The position numbers were made by a program, and so were the translations under genes. DNA of 64,000 bases from Balamuthia mandrillaris (taxonomy: Eukaryota > Discosea > Longamoebia > Balamuthiidae), in contig JAVKOQ010000002.1 of assembly GCA_031835245.1 (NCBI GenBank), positions 660,501-724,500 on the forward strand. The letters run 5' to 3'. Each line of letters opens with the position of its first letter. Positions within the stretch are counted from its first letter, which is position 1. A model generated the notes under the pieces. The model did not search any database, had not been told where the DNA came from, and saw only the letters and a program-made list of their open reading frames with translations. Of this stretch, positions 30,585 through 42,146 are shown one piece after another.

Positions 30585-31741
30585 TCAAGAGTAAACAATC
30601 CGTGGTTGGGCGTAGGCAGTGTAGGGATGGTGCTGCATAAAGTTGAATAACACTTCCGCCTCCTCGTCATTGTCCTCCCTTCCCTCCTTCTGGGAATCCA
30701 GCGAGTCCTCAGCGTCTATCAGCGCAAAGGATTGTGTGCTCCGTTGACGTCGCTTTACCTTTTTCCGTTCTGTGCGTTTCTCGTGTTCTCGTTCTTCTTG
30801 TTGCTCTCGTTGTGGGTGATAAAAAGGAGTGTCTGATATCCGTTCGTTGGGTGTACAGCGTAAGGATGCCTCTTTGCTTGTTTTATCGTTGAATCTCAAA
30901 CTTGAAAAACCTTGTTCGTTTAGTTCTTGTCCTTCCTCCAAACTGGACGTTTTATACGAGTAATTCTCTATCATCAATTCAGCCTTTGGAAAAGGAAACC
31001 TTAGTCTACGCAAAAGATGAGAGGAGAGAAAACGAGAAGAGAACGGGAAGCCACAAGGAGAGAAGAATTGAAGATGATAAATAGGAGCACACAAACATAT
31101 GGGAGCAAAAGCATACCAGCTCGATGGACTCGTTCTCTGAAGGAATGACAGATTGTTCAGCCAGGTGGTTCATCCAACATACCATGTCAGTCGTGGAATT
31201 CGCCATCAACGTGAAAGTTCTCTGTCCAGTGTTTATCGTGAACCCAAAATCTCCTTCTCTTTGGCCAGGGCATATCTATCATCATATCCTTAGTTCCAAG
31301 AAGGTAAACACGGAGAACACGGAAGAGAAGAAAGGGAGGAAGAAGAACGAAGAACGAAGAACGGCTGGAGAAGGAGAGCAGAACAAGCATGGACGAGATA
31401 CAAACCCGAATAGCAGAGTTTTTGATTGGAATGACGCCTCTAGGACAGGTATCAGTCTGTGGATCAAGATAGTAGAGGCTGTCCCGTTTGAGGACGAACC
31501 AGCGAAGCTTGTACTGAGTGTTGATTTCTCCTCGCTTGTAGAGATAGCCTTCCTTCAACACTTCTCCTCCTTCCTGGCATGTCCACAAACATTAAAAACT
31601 TTGCAAGAAAACTAGGCTAAAGTGGTGGTCGGTTGGGTGACGCTAATGAAAAAGCAAGAGTTATTTTGTTTTTTTGTCATTACCTGAAAGTTCTTTTGGG
31701 TCTGTCGCCGCTGCAACAACTTGGTGGGCCACATGATACAT
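30585..31741 (-). CDS. PH-domain protein
   Basis: Exons 31741-31684, 31569-31402, 31250-31117 and 30983-30585 (minus) give 252 residues. Residues about 20-115 are a pleckstrin homology domain: VLKEGYLYKRGEINTQYKLR, WFVLKRDSLYYLDPQTD, IPIKNSAIRVYFGFTINTG, RTFTLMANSTTDMVCWMNHL with the invariant C-terminal Trp. The domain is intact only if intron 2 uses donor GTATCT at 31401 and the acceptor at 31251. The rest is a charged, Ser/Arg/Glu-rich tail with no known motif. A phosphoinositide-binding membrane adaptor is the likely role. Exon 1 codes only 19 residues (MYHVAHQVVAAATDPKELS), so the 5' end is less certain. Confidence 0.75.
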
Positions 31742-32088
31742 CACACACGCCCAAGGAGCAAAGGGGAAGGGAAGGAAAGGCAAGTTCTCCTGCTACTTGT
31801 TTCACCAACAAGAAGAAAAGAAAAGAAAAAAAAAAAAACGTAGCAGCAAGCAGCAAGCAGCTGGTGTGCGTAGGTCTGCTTTTTCCTTGTTGCTGTCAAT
31901 GAAAAGTTGGATTTTTCCCTTTTTTTTTTTGTTTTGGATCCAATTCAAAAACGGATGCTTAGCAGCTTTCCCGGTCATTTCCTTCACATTTCCATGGTTG
32001 ATCGGATATGTGGCTCTTGTTTGATTTCCCATTGGGTAAAATTCAAACCTCTGAAGAAGCAGCAAAATTAAAAAAAAAAGCAAAGGGC
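31742..32088. other. Divergent intergenic region, PH gene / pICln gene
   Basis: 347 nt with no supported gene. A-runs near 31830 and 32070 and a T-run near 31920. No copy of the recurrent GTCGACAAAA motif. Confidence 0.5.
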
Positions 32089-32900
32089 ATGAACGAGGGA
32101 GGCTACCACCCCCATTTCACTGCTACGAGGCGGAGCGTCCTGGTGAGGGAAGAAGATGAGGACTGCGCTACGCTTCTGGCGCCGCCGCAGCAACGCACGG
32201 AGGATGTGATCGGCTGGGATGGGGTGTCCTGCTGGGTAGAGGCTCGGGAGCAGACCACCGACGATGCTACGCACTCCGCTCTGCTCGGGTTGGGGGTTGG
32301 TTCGATGTGGCTCGTCTTCTCGCTGGATCGTGCCTCATCGGCATTGGTTGTCTGGCGAAGAGAGCAGCATCAGCAACAACAACATCAACAAGCACAGATA
32401 AAGGGATTCGTGTTCACGTTGGAGCAAATCTCCAGTCACGCGGTGGTCAGCAGTAGCGACGGAGGAGGCAGCTGTTTTGTGCAGTGTTTTTTGGATGAGG
32501 ACGAAGTCAGCGAAACAGAAATAGGAGCGCTTCGGTTCATGCCTAGTCACCCTAGTCAAGGTTTGGTGCTCTTCTTTCTTTTCGCAAACATGAAAGTAAC
32601 TGACCACGCTCACTAAAAAACAACAAAGTAAATGCCATCTATGAAGCACTAAAAGGCAAACGAGCCAGTTCAACATCGATGATGGAAGAAGAAGGAGCCG
32701 AAGAGAATGGATGTTATGATGAGGACGAGTATGATGGAGAAGAAGATGGAGTGGAAGAGATAGGAGGTGGCTTAGCCCTCTACTCCACAACGGAGAGCAT
32801 TGAAGCCCTACTGCGGAGCAACGAAGACCTTGCCCACCGCTTTGCGGAGTGGGAGAGCAAGTTTGTTCCTCCTCCTTTTGCTGATGACGATGACCACTAA
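32089..32900 (+). CDS. CLNS1A: Methylosome subunit pICln
   Basis: Exons 32089-32560 and 32629-32900 give 247 residues. pICln binds Sm proteins and presents them to the PRMT5 methyltransferase during snRNP assembly. The PH-like fold is visible: TEDVIGWDGVSCWVEA, LGLGVGSMWLVFSLDR, GFVFTLEQISSHAV (the family's I-x-L-H-A-V strand), then the diagnostic acidic region EIGALRFMPSHPSQ joined at the splice to VNAIYEALKGKRA, and a Glu/Asp-rich C-terminus. Animal pICln has the same order and similar length (about 237). A poly-Gln/His loop (HQQQQHQQAQ) is inserted. ATG 32089 is the only good start; upstream is A-rich. Confidence 0.85.
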
Positions 32901-32910
32901 AGAGATTGAA

Positions 32911-32916
<6 letters not shown>

Positions 32917-32962
<46 letters not shown>
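32917..32962 (+). repeat. GA microsatellite in convergent gap
   Basis: About 23 GA units in the 263-nt gap between the pICln stop and the stop of the RCC1-BTB gene. Confidence 0.95.
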
Positions 32963-32965
<3 letters not shown>

Positions 32966-33163
32966 ATTTAAAGAGAAGAATGAAGAAGAGTGGTAACAGG
33001 CGTGAGTGGTCATACTCTGAATGCTGCTGTAATTTGGTTTTTATGCTGTTGCTGGAGTCCTTTTGCAGCGGTTGCGAAAGGAGAGGAAAAGATTGAAAGA
33101 GAGCGCGTTAAACGGAGAGAAAAAGCAAACGAACCGAATGTTAATCAATCATTAAACTCCAAA

Positions 33164-36100
33164 TCAACAAAGAAGACATTTATCCTTATTGTTGCTGTTG
33201 GAAGAAGAAGAAGAAGAGCCGCTTGGCGCACCGCCTCCCCTAATCCTGTCAATGTCCTGCTTCAAGTCCTCTCGCAGAGATATAAACGTCTGCGTGTGTT
33301 GCACCTCCTCAAACCTGTGCAAGATAAAGTATCGACAAAACTCACGCAGCTGTTGGGCATCGTGGCGGTCGGCCAGCTCGTACACCCAACTGACGTTCTC
33401 CACATCCACCCCACGCTCGATCTCCGATTCGCACATGTCCCTCAGTCGTTCCAGTCTGTATTCGTTGGCCACCACCAACAGCTCCATCAATGCATCAGCC
33501 TCTGGGTCTTCTTTTTCCTCTTCTGCTGCTTTATCTCCTTCTTGGCCTTCTTGTTTTTTTTGGCTTTCCAAGTCGGAGGCAAAGTTCCATTCAATGGAGT
33601 CCAGGTAGATGTATTGAAGGAGCTTCTTGAAGCAAAGAGTGCTCATATCGGAGAGATGGATTTCGTTCTGGCTGCTCTCCACAAAGTTACCGAGTAACAT
33701 GGCATGAAAGGCAGGACACCTTCCTGCCATTATCACTTTATGTGCATGAATAACGGTCCGTCTGGTTGTTGCTTCTTTCTTGTCTTCCTTTTCTTTTTCT
33801 TCGTCGTCATCTTCATGTTTGTCGTCGTTTGAGGAATTGTTCTCGTCAAAGACAAAGCTTATGTCGCTGAACTTCGGGTTGAAGAGGTATTGGCGTAGCC
33901 CTTTGCCTAAAGTTGGTGGATAAACGATGGAAGGCGCTTGCTCGAAGACGTGACACCCTTTAAACGTCAGAGGATTAGTGCCAAACAAAAAAAAAATGAA
34001 TCAGGAACGAGAGAAGCTTAATACATACGGGCTTGAAGATCAACCAAACCAAACTCTTCAGCAAGGATCAATATTTCTCCAACGTTTTCATCACGCAGTT
34101 TGATATCATCCACATAAAGATATTTGACTATCTGCTCGAATACATGGTAAGGTATCCTCTCCTCTACACGAATTCGAGTTTTGTTGTTGGAGGATTCTCC
34201 ATTCTCATCGTCTTCTTTCTCGTTCTCGTTCTCTTTCTCTTTCTCTTTCTCTTTGCCTTTACTTTTGCTTTTCTTACTCTTCTTTGCTTTGGCTTTGTTT
34301 TGCTTCATCAGATCCCGAAGAGCTTTAGTCCGTCCTACGATAACTCGATGAGCGTAGAGCAAACGATCTTCTGCAAATTCAAAGACAACATCGCTAAGTT
34401 CTGCGTTGTTGAAGTACTTTTGTAGGTCTTGGCCTAATGTGCTTTCTCTTACACTGATGATTGGTTTGAAACCTACAAACAGCTATAAGAAAAAGTATAC
34501 ATTTAAATAGTGAAAGAAGAGCAGAGAGGTTACTAGTTGCACAAAGAGAATGGCGTCCCGAAGCAGCGATTTTGGTAACAAAGTGATCTTTGGGGCCGGT
34601 TCGAGCAGGTGCAGCGGCAGTGGTGGTAGATTTGCCAAGCCCCAACTGGCCATAGTCGTTGAGACCCCAGCTGTAAAGCTGGCCTTGGTTGGTCAGAGCC
34701 AACGTGTGATATTCTCCGCATTTCACGGAGATGACTCGCTTCTTGAACAGGAGGCCTTTTACGCGCTGAGGCTTTTGGCGTTCCTCCTTTGACTCTGTTG
34801 TTGATTGAGAGAGAGAGAGAGAGAGAGAGAGAAATGAAGGTGAAAAAGAGAAGAAATTTGTGAAGGTGAAAAAGGAAGAGAAGAACGTAAAACGTTGAAC
34901 AAACCTGCTATCATCAGCATTTCCGCACCGGAGCCATAGCCCAGCTGTTATTACCAATTTAGAAGGATGGAAAAAACAAGAGAGCGAGAGAGAGCGAGCC
35001 TAACCTGGCCATAAGTAGACGAGCCCCAAGTATACACCTCCCCAACGTCCGTGACAGCAACAGTATGTGTCCTACCACACGCTAAATCCACCACATTCTT
35101 GCCTAAAAGCGCAGCCACTGGTTTGGTTGGCTTCCACACACAGTCCACCTCCATTTGTGCGCCATCATTCGAGCTTGAACCTTCCTCTTCTTCGTTTTTC
35201 CCTTCGCGCTTGTCCTCCTCGTCCTCATCCTCTTTCTCTTTCTGTTTCTCTTTTTCTTTCACTTTCACACCGTCTTTTCCACCACCACTCTTTGTCTGCT
35301 TCTTCTTTTTCTTCTGCTTTTTCTCCTTCTTGTCTTTTCCATCCTTATCATCACTGCGGATGCCGAGTTCGTTGTTGCCATTGAATCCCCACATGAACAC
35401 CTCACCATTGCCATCGAGCCCAACCGCTATCGCGCCCGAGTGCACAAACCCGCAAGCCACAGCCACCACCCTTTTCCTGACAAAATGCTTCGAAGAGAGC
35501 TGCTGCGGGACGGTCACCACCGCTGCTTTCCTTATCGCAGCAGCGGCAGCAAACGTTGAAGCAAAGGAAGAGGCGGAAGGAGGCCCAAGTCCCAATTGAC
35601 CAACGTCGTTGAGGCCAAAGGCAAAGAGCTCGCCTCTATCTCCAACCACGAGCGTATGGGCAGCACCGAGGGCACAGCTTGTCGCCCGGATGCCGCTCAA
35701 CCCTTCCACTTTGGCGGGGAAGAGTTGGTCTTGAGTGTCGCCATGGCCCAGCTGCCCGTTGCTTCCTCTGCCCCACGTGTACACCTCCCCCGTCGCTTTG
35801 CATGCATGTTGCTTTAGTTAAAACAGCACACGAAGAACACAAGAAGAAGAAGAAGAAGAAGAAGAAGAAGAAGAAGAAGAAGAAGAAGAAGAAGAAGAAG
35901 AAGAAGAAGAAAGAAGCAGAAGAAGAAGAACAGAAGAAGCAGAAGAAGAAGAAGAAGAAGAAGAAGAAGAAGAAAAGAAGAAGAAGAAGAAGAAGAAGAA
36001 GAAGAAGAAGAAGAAGAAAGAAGAAGAAGAAGAAGAAGAAGAAGAAGAAGAAGAAGAAGAAGAAGAAGAAGAACAAGAACAAGAACAAGAACCAGAAGAA

Positions 36101-36660
36101 CAAGAGGAGGAGGAAAAGAAGAAGAAGAAGAAGAAGAACAAGAAGTATGTACACGAGATGACTGCTGTGTGATAGTGACCGCAGCACACATGCGTTACAC
36201 GTATTTTCTGTAACGGTAAAAACAAAGTCAAATCAGCAACAAATCAAAACAAAGAAGCGAAGCAAAAGACAAGAAAAGGACCGTAAAGAAGTGATTCTGA
36301 GACAGGATATAAGTATCCGCCCCATGACCAAGGCCCAGCCGTCCATACTTGCCATTACCGACAACATGAACTGTCCCCGTATCTGTATCGAATCCCCGCT
36401 GTTAGCAACATCTTGAAGATGAGGATGAAGGAACAACCCATCGACTTTTTCTGGATGCAGAGAATGGGGTACGAACCGGTGAGCAGCACCATGTGTCCAA
36501 GCCCAACCGCCACTTGGACGACCTTCAGCCCAGACCAATGGAGAGGCACCGGGCGGTGTTTGGGCGGCAACTTTGCCCCGCTGCTCCTTTCAGCGCTCCA
36601 CCCCCACCCCCAAGCTTTTTGCTCTCTATTATACCCCTCCCGCAACGCAGTCGCAGCCAT
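33164..36660 (-). CDS. RCC1-repeat protein with two BTB domains and C-terminal CaaX-like end
   Basis: Exons (minus) 36660-36477, 36382-36282, 36207-36153, 35795-35005, 34944-34905, 34794-34534, 34472-34029 and 33957-33164 give 889 residues. Residues 1-480 are RCC1 blades: VVQVAVGLGHMVLLT, VHVVGNGKYGRLGLGHGADT, VCCGHYHTAVISSTGEVYTW, GRGSNGQLGHGD, VVDLACGRTHTVAVTDVGEV and LYSWGLNDYGQLGLG. Two BTB domains follow: LSDVVFEFAEDRLLYAHRVI and FSDISFVFDENNSS ... VIHAHKVIMAGRCPAFHAML, each with an inserted low-complexity loop. A BACK-like helical region (ALMELLVVANEYRLERLRDM) comes next. The protein ends KCLLC, a CaaX-type prenylation signature. The layout resembles animal RCBTB proteins (one BTB) with an extra BTB. 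A CUL3 adaptor at a membrane is inferred. Intron 3 is full of CTT repeats. Confidence 0.87.
35840..36140 (+). repeat. GAA triplet array in RCC1-BTB intron 3
   Basis: About 300 nt of AAG/GAA repeats (CTT on the sense strand of the gene) within intron 36152-35796. It produces several false open frames on both strands. Confidence 0.95.
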
Positions 36661-36818
36661 CTACTTCTTCTCTTTCTTTCAATCGAAACAAAAGAGTTTT
36701 TTTTTTGGGTCTATTGTTTTGGTGCACTGAAGGAACGAAGAGCGGATCTTGAAGTGAAGAAAGATGAACAAGGAACGAATCCTTTTTTCAAGAAACAAAA
36801 AACAACAAAGGGTGGTAT

Positions 36819-39800
36819 CTAACTGACGCTTACATCAACAACGGTCGTTTTGCGTTGACGTCTTGCCCCTTTTCTTGCTTGCTTGGGTCTTGCGTCTGTT
36901 TCGGCGCCGGCTGTGGTTTGTCGTGGGTGCCTTTTCTTCCGCTGTCTGCTTGAGGTGTGGTGGTTGCTGTTTTGCTGCCCCTCTTTTTCTCTGTTTCGAT
37001 GGTGGTTTTGCTCCTTCTGTTGCTGCTGCTGCTGTTGTTGTTGTTGTCTGTGTTCTCCTTTCGTTGCTATTTTCTTATTATGTCGTGTTCTGGGCGGTGG
37101 TTGTGGTGGTTGCTCTTCTTTCGGCTCCTCGCTTCCTGCATTCGTGGCGTACTCCTCCGATGGAAGAATGGCTTTTTGCGCATGCGACGACGAAGAAGAA
37201 GAGGAGGCAGCAGAAGGGGAGTGGTCATGTGGGCGAGAACTAAGGCGTGTCCATTGTGGTTCATGAGGTTGTTGTTGTAGTGTTTGTGCTGTTTGGTTTG
37301 GCGAAGAAGGTGGCGAAGGGAACAAAATAGAGGAAGAATCGCGGTAGGCCTGTCTCAGCTGGCTGAAAAGTTTTGCGGAGGTAAGGCGGGAGGCAACCGC
37401 CTTGAACGTCCTCAAGTTGGGTGCTCTGCCAGTTTCGCTGACCATTTTCGCAAAGACCATGGAACCAAGCCTTACCACCTCCTCCTCCGTGGCATCACCT
37501 GTCGCATATCCTTCCAGCATTGCGTGAAAATTATGCTCTATCTCTTCATTCGTTGTAGAAGGAGTCCTGCCCGTCATCAGTTGAAGCAGCGCTTGCAGGC
37601 CCTCTTCAGGAGAGCGAAAGGACCTTCCGATGGCTCTGGCGAGTTCAAGAAGGGTTTGCTGCTCCACAACAAGGCCGTGGTGCCTAATGAGATCTATCAC
37701 GTGTTGTGCCTGTTGCGGATCTTTGGCATGGCCACAAGCGCGAAGCAGGGCGTGAAAGGTGGAGAGAGAGGGTTTCTCCCGTTTCTTTATTTTCTTGGCC
37801 AGCAGTTTGTTGAAGAGGGAGAAGGCTTCGTGCAATAGTTGGGACTTGCCAAAGCCTTCTATCATGACCTCGTAGACGACGTCTGTGGAAGACGTCCCTT
37901 CTTCGTTGTTTTGTGATGATGAGAAGATGTTGGGATCCTTTTCAAACATGTCCAGTATTTTTTGGGCCTGCTGCCAGTTATTGTCATTCACGCAGGATTG
38001 CATGATGTGGTAGTAGGTGCTCACATCCAAGGTAAAGCCTTTGGTGATTATCATTTTGAAGAGAGCGATGGCTTGTGGCACAGCGTTCATCTCTGTCAAT
38101 GCTTCTAGCAGTCCATCAAAGCAGGCTGAGCTGACAGGCATGCCAGCCAGCTCAGCCTGGCGGATAGCGCTAAAGAGGTACTGCTTCTTCGACCCACAGC
38201 TGCGCAGGACAAGGCGGAGGGTGGCGGGGTCCTTGGCCGACTCCATGTGGTAGAGGTTGGAGGTAAAGGCGTAGTAGAGGAGTAGATCCTCGTTGGCTGC
38301 CTTGCCGACCTCGTAGAGCGCCTTCCATGTTTCTACGTTGGGCGTCACTTTGCTGCGGCTCATCATGTCGCGATGAAAGGCGCGAAGAGCTGTCGCTGGT
38401 TGGTGCTTGTTGGCCAGGATGAAGGCATTCCACAACGAAACGTCATCAAACAGCTGCTGCTGATGTGTTCTGGCGATGTATTGTTGGAGTAGTTGGATCG
38501 CGTTCTTGGCCCCAACAGGGTGATGGGAAGCAAGCTCCAACAGTTGGCACCACGTGTCGGCACTGAGACGAAGCGAAGGAGAGCATGACTGCAACAGTTT
38601 ATCTATTCCCCAAACTGCCTTGGACGATTGCCGCATGTCATTGCATGCTGCCAAGAAGTGGTGCAGTATTTCAGGCGGTACTTCGGTTGCTCCTTGGAAC
38701 TGGATTTTTAGGCAATTGATGGCTGTTGTGAACATTCCCGCGCTGCAGAGAGTCATGAAATCAGTAACCTTGTTCCGTTCTCCGTTTTGTTCCTCATCTT
38801 TATCTTTGTCTCCAAGTTCATCTCCCTCTTCTCTTCCTGCTTTGGTTTGTGTTTTTGGAGTGTTTCGCAGAATGTTTCTTGCCGTGGCAACATATTGGCT
38901 GGTTTCTTTGTTGTGCGGTACGTTGGCTGCTGCCATTCTGCTCAACGCTTCCTGCATCCGTTTGCTCTTCTTATTGCAGACGCTAAGAAGAAGGTTGAAG
39001 GTGGTAGTGTCGGGTGTGACATTGAACTTGTGGAGTGAATCCAATGCCTCGAAGGCTTTGTCCACTGCTCCGGACCGCTCACATGCCCTCATGAAGTAGT
39101 TGAAGTGGTCTACACTAATAGTAAGGCCGGCTGCCGACATCGTTTCGAGCTGCTTAAAGGCCATCTCTGGCTGGCCATGCGAGGCGTAAGCTCTTAACAG
39201 AATGTGAAAGGTATCATCGTTGGCGGGGATGTCCTCCTCCTGCATCATCTGCAACAGGTTGTTTCTCATGTCCTCTGTATCCGCTCCCGAGAGCAAAGCG
39301 TTGTAGATGTAGACGGTGAGAGGTTGGGAGGCCTTGCGCATCATTTCCAACACCTCCATTGCTTTCTCGGGCTGGTCAGTGTTAATGCAAGCCTCGATGA
39401 GAACGATAAAGGTGTGGTGTGTGGGAAGGACACCCCAGTGTGTCTGCATGAGGTCCACCACAGCGAAGGCTTGGCCCAACTGCCTAATTTTGCCCAAAGC
39501 CCTGATGATCTTGTTGAACGCACTGGCAGCCAGAGGAGGGGTCATTTGCTGGAGGGCGGCGTACGCTTGCTCAACCTGGCCCGTCTCGCCATAGAGATTA
39601 AGGAGTTGATACAACGTATCCTTGTTGGGGAGGATGTCCATCGCCTTCATGCGATCCAAAACCTGCTGAGCCTCGGCCAGGCGACCTTGTTTGGCACAAA
39701 TGGAGAGTACGATGTTGAAGCTGTTGCTATCAGGCAAAGTGGCCGGAGTCTGTTCCATCTGTGACAGCACGGCAAAGCTTTCGTCCAGGGCTTGTTTGGA

Positions 39801-40509
39801 TTGGCAAGCATAAAGAAGCTGGTCGTATAAGCACTTGTCCGGCTGTAGGCCCATCTTTCGAGCTAAGTCTGGCACCATGAACGCTTTGTCGAGCTTGTTC
39901 GCAGCGGCGCAGAGGCTGACCAGCTTGCAAAAGGGTTTCGTGTCGCGTACATTCATGCCGATCTCATGCACCCTGTTCATGACCACAAACCCTGCCTCTG
40001 CCTTGTTCTGGAGACAGAGGGCTTGCACGAAGAAGTTAAAGGAGCCGAGGTGCAACCCGTGGTTGTGCTGCTTCATGTTCTTCAGCATGGAGAAAAAATG
40101 GGGAATTGACATGCCTCTGTGTGTTGGATGAGGTGCTCTTCTTGTTTGCATGGGCTGCTGTTGTTGCGGTTGTTTGGGCAGTGCTATGTTAGGTTCTCCA
40201 TGACCTGTGGTCCTTTGTAAAAGCGGTGTGCTTGTATGGTAGGAGCTACGACCAGCATGCCGAGAAGGAAGGGCAGAAGAGGGTGGCTGAAGAAATGGTG
40301 GATGAGAGCGTTGCAAACGAGACAAAACAGAACTGGAACTGCCGCCACCTGCCAGCCCGAGAACAGAAGTATTCAGTATTGAGGCACGTTATTTGAGGAA
40401 GAGAGAAACAGCGTTCACCTTGCAGGCTTGGCCGCACAAGCAGCAAGTGGCGTTGCCGAGGCATCAAAGCGTAGCGGTTGAACCGCTCCAAGGCTGCCAC
40501 GCTGTGCAT
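36819..40509 (-). CDS. Large pentatricopeptide-repeat (PPR) protein, organellar
   Basis: Exons 40509-40419 and 40348-36819 (minus) give 1,206 residues. The N-terminus (MHSVAALERFNRYALMPRQR) lacks acids apart from one Glu and is Arg-rich, fitting a mitochondrial presequence; the CAAG/GTGAAC to GGCAG/GT intron lies inside it. Residues about 90-1030 are tandem 35-residue PPR motifs, for example FNKIIRALGKIRQLGQAFAV, HTFIVLIEACINTDQPEKAM, FHILLRAYASHGQPEMAFKQ and FNLLLSVCNKKSKRMQEAL; I count about 20, some degenerate. The C-terminal 150 residues are Gln/Arg/Lys-rich. PPR proteins bind organellar RNA for processing, stability or translation. The target is unknown. No DYW or other catalytic tail is seen. 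Confidence 0.92.
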
Positions 40510-40704
40510 GTTTAAGAAAAAACCCTTCCTCCTGCGTCTCTTGTGCCGCTTCCAAAGGACCCTGCTTCGAGGGGGACACAGAGCCGAAGCGCGTCACAGA
40601 GAGATTCCCCCACAAAAAAAAAAAAAGGTAGCGACAGGCAAGGCCCTCGTCTCTTCTCTCGTTGCTTTCTTTTCTTTTCTTTTCTTTTTTTTGTTTGAGG
40701 GCTT

Positions 40705-40714
40705 TTTTGTCGAC
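40705..40714 (-). promoter_or_regulatory. Recurrent GTCGACAAAA motif, copy 4
   Basis: Exact motif on the minus strand about 200 nt upstream of the PPR start codon, in the 259-nt gap that also holds the 3' end of the AlkB-like gene and a TATATATA at 40731. Confidence 0.35.
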
Positions 40715-40768
40715 AGGGAGAATAGGCGATATATATATACAGCTACAATGCTTGTGTGCAAGGGAAGG

Positions 40769-41620
40769 CTAAAAAGGTATGACGTAACGGAAAGTGAGGT
40801 TCAGGCGTGGTCCTGTGAAGCGTGCGTGCGGAGGAGGGGAGTTGGCATGAGCCTGGTCCTCTGGGGCTGAGGCTCCGTCCCTTGCATCTTCGTCATCCAC
40901 CTGTTTGAGCTCGTTCCGTTGATACGCAGTCTCCTCCTTTCCGTCCTCTCGGTTGGTAGCTTCCTCCTTCTCCGCCTCTTCCTTTTCTTCCTTCTCGTCC
41001 TGGCAAGGGGGTATGCAGTGTATGTGCGTGCTGTTGATGCCAGGCCCCATCAACAGAGCTGAATTAGGCGGCAAGCTGATATAATAAACAGGATTGTTGG
41101 GTTCAAAGTCGGTCCCTGCTCCGCCGGTGCTCATGGCCTGCAAGTAAAACATTCTCGCAGCGCCCAACGAAATGGAAAAGATCCAGTCGGCGATCGGTTC
41201 TGGTACGTCTTGATGCCAACGCGCGTTGGCCAGAGGAGAGCTGTACCAATTGGCGAGCACATAGTTGGGTTGTCGTGGAACAAAGCCGACGGGAAGCCAT
41301 TCGTCCAGCTGCTGGCTCGCTAGGTCGAAGGCAGCTCTAAGGGTGGGCCATTCTTGAATGGGTTGAATCTTGGCCTCGTAATAGGAGATGCTCTCCAAAC
41401 TTTCGGGAAAAGTGAAGGAAGCCACCATGCGACCAAGTCGAGTGCCGTCCTGCCAAAGTTTCCTCCTCCTGTTTGCCGTGCCCTGTCGCGCTTCGTCGAC
41501 GAGACTCCGAGCCACCTCCGCTGGCAAGAAGTTCTCTCGGTAGCGCAATGCAGTTCCCCAAAGAGGGTGCTCCTGGATAGGGATGTAACGCACAGACCCT
41601 TGCTGCTGCTCCTCCTCCAT
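40769..41620 (-). CDS. AlkB-type 2-oxoglutarate/Fe(II) dioxygenase
   Basis: Single exon, 283 residues. The AlkB family removes methyl groups from DNA or RNA bases. Signature elements: PNYVLANWYSSPLANARWHQ with DVPEP (first iron His and Asp in H-x-D), IFSISLGAARMF, VYYISLPPNSALLMGPG, THIHCIPP (distal iron His) and RFTGPRLNLTFRYV (two 2-oxoglutarate-binding Arg in R-x-N-x-T-x-R). The order and spacing resemble ALKBH2/3. The nucleotide-recognition lid is in residues 50-110. An acidic insertion of about 50 residues lies between the distal His and the final strand. The start ATG 41620 is 174 nt from the divergent F-box gene. Substrate (DNA or RNA) cannot be told. Confidence 0.85.
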   Translation of the reverse strand: MEEEQQQGSVRYIPIQEHPLWGTALRYRENFLPAEVARSLVDEARQGTANRRRKLWQDGTRLGRMVASFTFPESLESISYYEAKIQPIQEWPTLRAAFDLASQQLDEWLPVGFVPRQPNYVLANWYSSPLANARWHQDVPEPIADWIFSISLGAARMFYLQAMSTGGAGTDFEPNNPVYYISLPPNSALLMGPGINSTHIHCIPPCQDEKEEKEEAEKEEATNREDGKEETAYQRNELKQVDDEDARDGASAPEDQAHANSPPPHARFTGPRLNLTFRYVIPF

Positions 41621-41794
41621 TCTTCAGTTTCTGTTTGTGTGGTCATATTTTTTGGCGCCAAAACCATACGAAACGCGTCGGTTCGACTCTAGATGGCGGT
41701 CGTGCTATGTATTTCTTTTTCTTGTCAGCTATCGTCAGTTCGACTCCGAATGTCTGCAGTGTTTTTTACTTAAAAATAATGAGGGAGAAGAGAG

Positions 41795-42113
41795 ATGACG
41801 AGCTCGTTTCTTTCGTTGCCGCTGGAGGTTCTGTGCCACGTCGCAGAGTTTTTGGACGCCCCAGAGTTGTTCTCTCTGTCCGCTGTTTGTCGTCACTTGC
41901 GTAGTGTCGCAGAGGTGAAGTGTGAGCGTTGATCTCTATTTTTTTAAAAACTTCTTTTTGATGATATATTTTTAGTATTCACAAAAGTGGAAGAAAGCAA
42001 CCTTGTTTCGTTTCTTTCCCAACAATGCAAGAGAACAAAGGGTCCTTCTTTCCAGGACGACCACCACTGATTGGCAAACCGTCTACAAGGCTTTTAGTTT
42101 CGTATTCTCCCGT

Positions 42114-42146
<33 letters not shown>

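Noticed and set aside
30585-31600. PH-gene intron 2 with donor directly after NSAIR
   Set aside because: No acceptor gives an open frame with the downstream GFTINTGQRTF strand; the donor at 31401 does.
35636-36191. Open frames on both strands across the GAA array
   Set aside because: Single-residue or two-residue polymers from a triplet repeat inside an RCC1-BTB intron; splicing restores the RCC1 blade exactly.
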